Assembly (NCBI GenBank): GCA_938036915.1
Contig: CALHVV010000001.1
Coordinates: 1 to 8,059, forward strand
Origin: an uncultured Candidatus Saccharibacteria bacterium
GTDB lineage: Bacteria > Patescibacteriota > Saccharimonadia > Saccharimonadales > Saccharimonadaceae
DNA: 8,059 bases
Direction: 5' to 3'
Numbering within the stretch: the first letter of the stretch is position 1; each line of letters opens with the position of its first letter. The position numbers were made by a program, and so were the translations under genes. Positions 1 to 4,579 of this stretch are shown here, in pieces. The notes below the pieces were generated by a model, which did no database searches, was not told the origin of the DNA, and saw only the letters and a list, made by a program, of their open reading frames with translations.

Positions 1-35
1 TGAGGTCGCTGGTTCAAATCCAGTCACCCCGACCA
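1..35 (+). tRNA. 3' end of a tRNA, probably Pro-like (partial at window edge)
   Basis: The first 35 bases hold a T arm with a CTGG/CCAG stem around the loop TTCAAAT, then the acceptor 3' strand CACCCCG, discriminator A and an encoded CCA. The acceptor strand, discriminator and T stem are the same as in the complete tRNA-Pro that follows, so a second proline tRNA is the simplest reading. The anticodon lies outside the window and the isotype cannot be confirmed. It could also be only a 3' tRNA remnant left by an integration event. Confidence 0.8.
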
Positions 36-67
36 TATTTTGCTCCGGCAAAGAATGGTCGCCCGTG

Positions 68-76
68 TGATATAAA
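68..76 (+). promoter_or_regulatory. extended -10 promoter of tRNA-Pro
   Basis: TGATATAAA fits an extended -10 element (TGn followed by TATAAA). Its last base is only six bases before the first base of tRNA-Pro. Initiation at the usual distance would start the transcript at or within a base or so of the mature tRNA 5' end. No convincing -35 is visible. The tRNA may instead be co-transcribed with the upstream one. Confidence 0.45.
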
Positions 77-82
77 GCGTAT

Positions 83-158
83 CGGGGTGTGGCGCAGTTG
101 ATAGCGCGCGCGGTTTGGGACCGCGAGGTCGCTGGTTTGAGTCCAGTCACCCCGACCA
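83..158 (+). tRNA. tRNA-Pro (anticodon UGG)
   Basis: This is a complete 76-base cloverleaf. The acceptor stem CGGGGTG pairs with CACCCCG, followed by discriminator A and an encoded CCA. The anticodon stem CGCGG/CCGCG encloses the loop TTTGGGA, giving anticodon TGG, which reads proline codons. The T arm is CTGG/CCAG with loop TTTGAGT. It lies 47 bases after the preceding tRNA end and is followed by a probable intrinsic terminator. Confidence 0.95.
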
Positions 159-168
159 TTTTTGCTTT

Positions 169-214
169 AAGTCTTACTCTCACGCTATGGATGTTTCGGA
201 CGTAAGGCTTTTTT
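169..214 (+). terminator. likely intrinsic terminator after the tRNA genes
   Basis: AAGTCTTAC (169-177) can pair with GTAAGGCTT (202-210) in a nine-base stem with one G-T pair, and a run of six T follows at 209-214. The loop is about 24 bases, larger than ideal. The position directly after the tRNA pair supports a terminator that also insulates the next operon. Confidence 0.6.
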
Positions 215-241
215 ATTTGCTTTGCTCTAGTCATCACTCAC

Positions 242-262
242 TATAATGCAAAATACTTGCAT
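242..262 (+). promoter_or_regulatory. TATAAT box overlapped by a 17-base palindrome (candidate operator)
   Basis: A perfect TATAAT stands at 242-247. Overlapping its end is the inverted repeat ATGCAA-AATAC-TTGCAT (246-262), a size and position suited to a dimeric regulator acting at the start of transcription. No strong -35 is spaced correctly; TTGCTT at 217-222 is 19 bases upstream. It would drive the epipeptide-like operon that starts about 45 bases downstream. No regulator gene for it is seen in the window. Confidence 0.4.
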
Positions 263-290
263 GAATATTACATAGATTGGTTGACTGTTT

Positions 291-296
291 TATAAT
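291..296 (+). promoter_or_regulatory. second TATAAT box, immediately before the peptide gene
   Basis: A perfect TATAAT lies 10 bases before the ATG at 307 with no Shine-Dalgarno between. Starting at the normal distance it would give a leaderless or nearly leaderless mRNA. The stretch 291-309 closely resembles 4563-4582 upstream of another gene: both begin TATAATGGC and end ATTATG. The ATG at 295 overlaps the box, which favours 307 as start. Confidence 0.5.
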
Positions 297-306
297 GGCA
301 ACCATT

Positions 307-498
307 ATGAGCGAAAAAAGCACCCTCGAAAACAAAGCAGATGAAATGATGTTAACGCAGAGTGAAGTTCAACAGCAGGATGACACTTGGTTTCTGAGGG
401 CTATCGCGAAAATAGGGATAGGCGAACTTAGGAGTGCGCCGGTAACTATTCCGAAAACGAAGAAAAGGCCGATTGCTACAAGCCAAACGAGTACTTAG
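307..498 (+). CDS. small peptide, candidate epipeptide (YydF/EpeX-like) precursor, 3' end possibly altered by a deletion
   Basis: The 63-residue product is polar and acidic at first (Glu, Asp and Gln rich up to about residue 32) and then has a hydrophobic stretch beginning D-D-T-W-F-L, followed by alternating Ile, Ala, Gly and Lys. It is the first gene of a set whose order (peptide, radical SAM, M50 protease, ABC ATPase, ABC permease) matches yydFGHIJ, so a leader-plus-core RiPP precursor is the natural reading. From memory, the B. subtilis YydF core has a comparable N-D-L-W-Y-F segment; this alignment was not computed. The last 10 to 15 residues run into radical SAM coding sequence in another frame, so they probably arose when a deletion joined the peptide gene to the enzyme gene. 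The start at 307 was chosen because the in-frame ATG at 295 overlaps a TATAAT box. Homology is not proven. Confidence 0.5.
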   Translation: MSEKSTLENKADEMMLTQSEVQQQDDTWFLRAIAKIGIGELRSAPVTIPKTKKRPIATSQTST

Positions 499-1234
499 CT
501 TGATAAAGCGCGTATCGGCTGCTGGAATGAAGACTAATCTTACGACTAATGGCTTCTGGGCAATAACACCAGAACGTGCGGCCAGAATGATAGGCGACCT
601 TGAATCTGCGGGATTATCTCATCTAACCATAAGTTATGACAACTTTCACGCACCATATGTTAAACCAGAACGCATACGTAATGCGCTGGACGCTGCATCA
701 AATAGCAGAATTCCAACAATACTCAACATGTGCGTCAGCAGAAGCCATGACTCTTTAGATCTTCTGAAGGAGCTTGGAGATTCCGCTCTATGCGTGAAGG
801 TAACTCGATTCCCTGTACAGCAATGCGGAGCTGGGCTCTCGATCCCCAACGAAGATCTCATAGTGAAACCGTTGGACAAATTAAAGCTGAGATGCCCTGG
901 ATTTGAATTGATATACCATCATGATGGCAAGGTTTATCCGTGTTGCTCTCCACCTATATTCGACACAGATATGACCCTTGGAGATGCGGGGGCGCTTACT
1001 CATGAAGAATTCATAAAGAGAGGAGAAAGAAACGCGTTACTTGCAGTTATTAGATCGAGGGGAATAAAGTGGCTTTTAGATAGAGTCCGCGAGGCTAGCC
1101 CGCTCGCCCCTGCTGCACAGATGACTGAAGCAGTCTCGGTTTGTGACGTGTGTGTCGCCATCATGAAAGACAAGGACGCTTTAAATAAGCTTCGCCCTAA
1201 GATTCTGGAAGAAGCTCGGAAAGTTCATGAGTGA
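473..1234 (+). pseudogene. radical SAM peptide-modifying enzyme (YydG/EpeE-like), N-terminally deleted
   Basis: The reading frame encodes the later part of a radical SAM enzyme. Residues numbered from the TTG at 473 show the barrel strands and helices K-T-N-L-T-T-N-G-F-W (20-29) and H-L-T-I-S-Y-D-N-F-H (50-59), then a C-terminal cysteine-rich region, Cys141, Cys157-Cys158, Cys224 and Cys227, like the auxiliary iron-sulfur (SPASM/Twitch) region of RiPP-modifying members. In YydG-type enzymes the radical epimerises residues of the precursor peptide. The N-terminal CX3CX2C motif that binds the SAM cluster is absent: the frame is closed by TAA at 443-445, and between 300 and 480 no frame offers three clustered cysteines. 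About 50 to 70 residues appear to be missing. The only starts are a TTG at 473 or internal codons without a Shine-Dalgarno. The end overlaps the protease start by eight bases (ATGAGTGA). Catalytic activity is not expected. Confidence 0.8.
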
Positions 1235-1990
1235 CCTTGAGGAGCACTACCGTGTATACAATGACGACTATTATGAGGTGGCCATCACCAGCAAAAATGC
1301 TGTGATACATGATAAATCATCAAATAAGTACTATGGTACACGATCAACTAATGTTCCGACAGAAATCGCTCGATTGTCGCAAGAGCGCTCATCGGTATTT
1401 TCGGTCAAAATTTCATTGTTTGGCACCGCGTCCATGGTGGTGCTACTCATTATTAATATGATATTTAGTATGCGGTCCAGCACGGTAGTCACTCCTCATT
1501 TCTTCCTTTGGTTTGTGCCGTATATGATTTTCAGTGTGACCCTCCATGAGGGGCCCATGTCATGGCACTCCGCATCTGCGGTCGGAAGCCTGACAAAATT
1601 GGCTTTAAAATGAACTATCTGATTTTTCCTGCATTTTACGTCAGGATGAACCAGATATTACTTCTTCCAGCCTCAGATAAGGTTCTTGTGCATATCGCCG
1701 GAATTTGGGTTAATCTCGCAATAAATTTGCTCCTTTTTGCACTCAACGCGCTGTGGGTTCACAGTTCAGATTTAGGTCATTCGCTAGCATTCGCGGTTGT
1801 AACGCTATCCGTAAACGCGCTGCCTGTACTGAACTCAGACGGCTATCGATGCTTGCTTGCATGGACTGATGTCAACGAACATATCGATAATCGACGGAAC
1901 CCTCGATGGGTGTTTGGATTGAGAATCCTTAGTTGGATCATTGTAGTAGCCTACATTGCTCGATTTTTACTGAATTATGTGGTATGGTGA
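1227..1990 (+). pseudogene. M50-type membrane zinc metalloprotease (YydH/EpeP-like), frameshifted in HEXXH
   Basis: Two overlapping frames together make one M50 (site-2 protease type) protein of about 254 residues. The first frame (1227-1613) has a soluble N-terminus, two membrane helices and the start of the active site, V-T-L-H-E-G. The second frame, open up to 1990, continues it as A-H-V-M-A-L-R. Joined, they give H-E-G-A-H, the zinc-binding HEXXH motif. The joining point is the run of four G at 1550-1553; one extra G restores the full protein. The second conserved site, N-A-L-P-V-L-N-S-D-G-Y-R, matches the NxxPxxxxDG motif of M50 proteases, and further membrane helices follow. In yyd-type loci this protease releases the modified peptide. 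The break may be a real mutation, a phase-variable or slippage site, or a homopolymer sequencing error. The gene overlaps the radical SAM gene and ends four bases before the ATPase start. Confidence 0.85.
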
Positions 1991-1994
1991 ATAT

Positions 1995-2669
1995 ATGAAT
2001 ACGTTACTTGAACTAGAAGATCTGGTCGTTTCCAGGGGGAGGAGGTTCTCCCTCGCTCCGCTGACTATTCATTTCGATAGCCCAGATATTGTAGGACTAT
2101 TTGGTCACAACGGAGCTGGAAAGACGACACTACTGAAAGCATTGGCCGGATTGTTGCCCATTCAATCTGGCTCTGTGAAGCTCCGTGATGCGACGATCCC
2201 GACCCTACTTCCAGACGTACCATTCATTTATAAGTTCTTGAAGGTGGGATCGGTTCCCAATGTCCTAGCAGACTATTTCGAAGACTTTGATCTTGAGCGT
2301 GGCCACTCTATTATTAATGATCTATCGCTGGACAAATCGAAGAAGGTGAGTGACTTATCGAAAGGAATGGAAGAACAGTTGAATCTTGGCATGACCCTGG
2401 CTCGCCGATCGTCAGTCTATCTCTTTGACGAGCCACTAGCTGCTGTGGATCCTGTAACACGAGATCGCATGCTCGACCTTATTAAGCTACACAAGCCCGA
2501 CGATGCGTTACTCATCATTAGCACTCATCTTATCGCCGGCCTCGAATCACTCTTCGACGAATGTGTTGTGCTCCATAATGGGAGAATGCTACTTCGGTTG
2601 CGGGCTTCAGATATTTCTCCGGGGCAGAGCCTGGAGATTAAGATCAAGGAGGCAATGCTTAATGCGTGA
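1995..2669 (+). CDS. ABC transporter ATP-binding protein (YydI/EpeA-like)
   Basis: This 224-residue ABC ATPase energises the membrane partner encoded next. Visible motifs are Walker A G-H-N-G-A-G-K-T (37-44), a signature L-S-K-G-M (121-125), Walker B V-Y-L-F-D-E-P (141-147), D-loop A-A-V-D (149-152) and the switch histidine His178 in S-T-H. L-S-K-G-M in place of LSGGQ is common in this bacteriocin and lantibiotic immunity type. The Q-loop glutamine is not evident; the sequence there reads L-L-P-D. The start at 1995 is chosen over the in-frame ATG at 1977 because it lies just after the protease stop and has GGTGA five bases upstream. It overlaps the permease gene by eight bases. In B. subtilis the YydIJ pair protects against the epipeptide, so an export or immunity role is inferred. 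Confidence 0.9.
   Translation: MNTLLELEDLVVSRGRRFSLAPLTIHFDSPDIVGLFGHNGAGKTTLLKALAGLLPIQSGSVKLRDATIPTLLPDVPFIYKFLKVGSVPNVLADYFEDFDLERGHSIINDLSLDKSKKVSDLSKGMEEQLNLGMTLARRSSVYLFDEPLAAVDPVTRDRMLDLIKLHKPDDALLIISTHLIAGLESLFDECVVLHNGRMLLRLRASDISPGQSLEIKIKEAMLNA
2646..2652 (+). promoter_or_regulatory. strong ribosome binding site for the permease gene
   Basis: AAGGAGG lies nine bases before the ATG at 2662 and inside the end of the ATPase gene. It settles the permease start, since the frame is open much further upstream to 2503 where the residues only shadow the ATPase gene. Confidence 0.85.
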
Positions 2670-3417
2670 TATTTACACCGAAGCGCGCAAACACTTTGGT
2701 TTCTTCTTAGTGTGTGCATCAATTCTTTTTGGTATTTTTGTCTTGAGGGAACTTGTAGACTCATACAAATCCGTGCTCGACGTGATCTGGGCTTTCGCTG
2801 TCGTGCTAGTGTCGTCCGGTGCCACTTTTTATGTCGCTGCGCAGATCTTTATGTTTCTAGTGCTTAAACGCGACACACTCCTTCATCTTTCTACCCACTC
2901 GACACTGCGTAAGTTCTTTGTCAAAACGACCTCGCTCTCCTTCGGTTTTATAACGGTAGGTCTCGTGTCGCTTCTGGCAAGCACAACGATGTGGCCGAAA
3001 GATGACAGGTTAACGAAAGTGGTTGCTTACGCAGTTTGTGCTAAATTGGTGTCGAGCATTACCTTGGTGTTTATGGCGTGGGTTCTTGGGGCAGTTACCG
3101 CCCACTTTAAGGGATTCTATTCGCGACTTCTTACCTATGCGGGTGGATTTGCTGTGCTAATTGGTTCACAGATTGCCGTATTGTGGCGTGTGGCAGATCT
3201 GGGCGGAACTACGTGGATGATCGGAGGCTCTACCTCATTTGCTGGTTATCCTGTATATTGTGGGCCGTTAGCGATCTCGATCGGAACTCCATTTTCCTTT
3301 AAATTAACGGAACCTTACGTTCTTGGTCTTGGCTTAAATCTGATTTGGATCGTGTTGGGCCTGTTTGTCATTCTGCTACAATCTCGTCGACACCGCGCGA
3401 GCCTTCGAGCCAGGTGA
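2662..3417 (+). CDS. ABC transporter permease (YydJ/EpeB-like), six membrane helices
   Basis: The 251-residue protein has about six hydrophobic segments, roughly at residues 12-29, 41-68, 88-106, 119-146, 158-176 and 220-240, and a basic C-terminal tail. Size and layout fit the single-domain ABC-2 type permeases paired with YydI-like ATPases. A segment rich in Gly, Thr and Ser (about 180-212) lies between the last two helices and would face outside. No diagnostic motif was recognised, so the assignment rests on the hydrophobic pattern and on the eight-base overlap with the ATPase gene (ATGCGTGA), which implies translational coupling. The frame is intact, unlike the maturation genes upstream. 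It is the last gene of the operon; no clear terminator follows directly, and the first convincing one on this strand is at 4058-4088. Confidence 0.8.
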   Translation: MRDIYTEARKHFGFFLVCASILFGIFVLRELVDSYKSVLDVIWAFAVVLVSSGATFYVAAQIFMFLVLKRDTLLHLSTHSTLRKFFVKTTSLSFGFITVGLVSLLASTTMWPKDDRLTKVVAYAVCAKLVSSITLVFMAWVLGAVTAHFKGFYSRLLTYAGGFAVLIGSQIAVLWRVADLGGTTWMIGGSTSFAGYPVYCGPLAISIGTPFSFKLTEPYVLGLGLNLIWIVLGLFVILLQSRRHRASLRAR

Positions 3418-3567
3418 GTTAATCGTATCCCATGATTGGGACTTAACCTCTGTTGCTTGGACACCTTCCCGGTAGCCACACAGCAGTCCTCGGAATTCAT
3501 GTTCATATACATTCTATGGATGTGTCTTAAGGGCTCACGCTGAGTCATACGCTGCGTCTGACCTCAT

Positions 3568-4024
3568 CTCACTCACCCCGCACCACCTTCCGCACCGCAT
3601 CCTTGCTGACGCCCAACTTTTGGGCGGTGTGCTTGACCGTCCCGAGTTCGGCATAGGCCTCCCGCACCCGCTCTTGGAAGGCAGGGTCGGCTGGGTTGGT
3701 GCGCAGCGTCTCCCCTGCCTGCTTGAGGTGCCGCGCCACCGTGGTGCGGTGGAAGCCGAAGCGTGCGGCAATCTGCGCCACCGTCTGCCCCGCCTGGTGC
3801 AGCGCCACCATCTCTTCCACCAGCTGCGCACGCAGGTAGCGCTTGATCCGCCGTGGCGGGGTGACGGGAGACGCGGTAGCTGGCACGGGTGTCCGCACTG
3901 CCGGCCACGTCTAGCGAGCTGCCAGGATCCTCCGCCAGTGAAGAGCCTCGCCCCGTCGGCGCTACTGCAAGGTCAACGACACCCATTACATACCGCCAAC
4001 ACGCCTCCCATTGTTTTGAGTGAG
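3568..4024. repeat. 8-base inverted repeat ends around a GC-rich patch
   Basis: CTCACTCA at 3568-3575 and its reverse complement TGAGTGAG at 4017-4024 lie near the two edges of a segment that is visibly much richer in G+C than the flanks. A partial match continues outward for a few bases. The repeat is short and of low complexity, and the left copy includes the stop codon of the enclosed gene, so it may be chance. Confidence 0.25.
3569..3898 (-). CDS. double helix-turn-helix DNA-binding protein, resolvase C-terminal type
   Basis: The 109-residue basic protein starts at a GTG and has two helix-turn-helix units. The first (about residues 25-62) contains T-V-A-Q-I-A-A-R-F-G-F-H-R-T-T-V-A, close to the HTH of serine recombinases, especially those of Actinobacteria. 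The second (about 87-106) reads H-T-A-Q-K-L-G-V-S-K-D-A-V-R. No recombinase catalytic domain is present, so it is either a free-standing regulator or the detached tail of a recombinase. The gene is strikingly GC-rich and codon choice differs from every neighbour, which points to transfer, possibly from an actinobacterial host. A stop codon lies 12 bases before the GTG and the only GGAGG is about 30 bases away, so the start is uncertain. Another minus-strand frame is open from 4043 across this gene, so an older longer gene with a frameshift is possible. Confidence 0.65.
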   Translation of the reverse strand: MRTPVPATASPVTPPRRIKRYLRAQLVEEMVALHQAGQTVAQIAARFGFHRTTVARHLKQAGETLRTNPADPAFQERVREAYAELGTVKHTAQKLGVSKDAVRKVVRGE

Positions 4025-4057
4025 GTAGGGAGAGGGCGACCATGTTTGTGAATTATT
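3899..4057. other. GC-rich then AT-rich intergenic stretch, no gene recognised
   Basis: The GC-rich patch that holds the HTH gene continues to about 4045 and then changes sharply to AT-rich sequence. Open frames exist on both strands here but no protein family is recognised in them. The minus-strand promoter of the HTH gene should lie here, but no clear -10/-35 pair is seen. Confidence 0.4.
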
Positions 4058-4088
4058 TGATCTGGCTTGTGTAGCCAGATCATTTTTT
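4058..4088 (+). terminator. strong intrinsic terminator
   Basis: TGATCTGGCT (4058-4067) and AGCCAGATCA (4073-4082) form a perfect ten-base stem with a five-base loop TGTGT, followed at once by six T (4083-4088). It acts on + strand transcripts. The nearest + strand gene is the ABC permease, which ends about 640 bases upstream, so the GC-rich HTH patch may have been inserted between that operon and its terminator. Confidence 0.9.
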
Positions 4089-4137
4089 GATAGGTGCACG
4101 ATGCTTAGTGTGAGCAAGCGGCGTGTGTTGGGCTATC

Positions 4138-4163
4138 TTGACTAAACTAAGATTATATATAAT
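4138..4163 (+). promoter_or_regulatory. promoter of the 88-residue gene
   Basis: A perfect TATAAT at 4158-4163 lies 12 bases before the ATG at 4176, in very AT-rich sequence without a Shine-Dalgarno. TTGACT at 4138-4143 is a good -35 hexamer but is only 14 bases away, so the pairing is doubtful. A transcript from this box would have a leader of only a few bases. Confidence 0.5.
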
Positions 4164-4175
4164 TGATTTTTATAT

Positions 4176-4442
4176 ATGGAAACACGAAGACAACCGACAC
4201 CAAACCAACAAGAGCAGTGTGAAGAGAAGACTGGGGTGAGCGAGTATGATGTGCTCGATTTTGCAGCTAGAACTCTTAAATATGATTACCCTGCCACACA
4301 ACACAGAACGCGGCATCCCGATACAGTTACTCCAGCTGAAATAGCAGCAATGGATCCGTATGAATTTTCAGATTTTGCAACTGCACAAAGTGTGATTGAT
4401 GATTTTCACACTATTCCTCCCGCTTGTCGAAGGCCCGATTGA
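4176..4442 (+). CDS. hypothetical protein, 88 residues
   Basis: I do not recognise this protein. It is soluble, acidic overall and without signal peptide or membrane helix. The first 20 residues are rich in Gln, Glu and Pro and look disordered. Residues 22-35 (S-E-Y-D-V-L-D-F-A-A-R) and 51-76 (T-P-A-E-I-A-A-M-D-P-Y-E-F-S-D-F) are likely helices, the second with a regular pattern of aromatic and acidic positions. The gene stands alone, 87 bases after a strong terminator and 137 before the next gene. ATG at 4176 is the first start in frame and follows a TATAAT box by 12 bases, supporting a nearly leaderless mRNA. Confidence 0.65.
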   Translation: METRRQPTPNQQEQCEEKTGVSEYDVLDFAARTLKYDYPATQHRTRHPDTVTPAEIAAMDPYEFSDFATAQSVIDDFHTIPPACRRPD

Positions 4443-4455
4443 TCTAAGTCGCTTT

Positions 4456-4479
4456 TTCATCTGCTTTACTAAAGATGAA
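4456..4479 (+). terminator. weak hairpin after the 88-residue gene
   Basis: TTCATCT (4456-4462) and AGATGAA (4473-4479) form a seven-base stem with a ten-base loop, followed by CTTTATAA and not by a clean T run. It may end the preceding transcript but is not a strong terminator. Confidence 0.3.
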
Positions 4480-4562
4480 CTTTATAACTATAACAACAGC
4501 AATCAGTGTCGGTTAGAACAGTGGTAAAATTGCACACCATAGCATCGGTTTGTGCTGTCGTG

Positions 4563-4568
4563 TATAAT
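4563..4568 (+). promoter_or_regulatory. TATAAT box of the four-helix membrane protein gene
   Basis: A perfect TATAAT is followed after 11 bases by the ATG at 4580. There is no Shine-Dalgarno. The 20 bases 4563-4582 share the TATAATGGC start and ATTATG end with the stretch before the peptide gene at 307. No good -35 is visible at 16-18 bases. Confidence 0.55.
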
Positions 4569-4579
4569 GGCTAGTAATT

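Noticed and set aside
2503..2661. Upstream extension of the permease frame to an ATG at 2503
   Set aside because: The 53 extra residues only shadow the ATPase gene, while AAGGAGG nine bases before 2662 marks the true start.
3570..3590. TCACCCCG followed by CACCA, similar to the tRNA 3' end, as a possible attachment site
   Set aside because: The match is short and interrupted, and it falls in the coding end of a GC-rich gene, so it is most likely chance.
3573..4043. 156-residue minus-strand open frame overlapping the HTH gene
   Set aside because: Its second half is a frame-shifted shadow of the HTH gene. The first part (4043 to about 3900) is not recognised and was not called, though an ancestral longer gene cannot be excluded.
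3620..4051. 143-residue plus-strand open frame across the GC-rich patch
   Set aside because: It is opposite the double HTH gene and arises from the high GC content; its residues (many Pro, Arg, His, Cys, Gly) show no family pattern.
4101..4145. 14-codon ORF (M-L-S-V-S-K-R-R) between the terminator and the 88-residue gene
   Set aside because: There is no ribosome binding site or clear promoter, and no leader-peptide features were seen.
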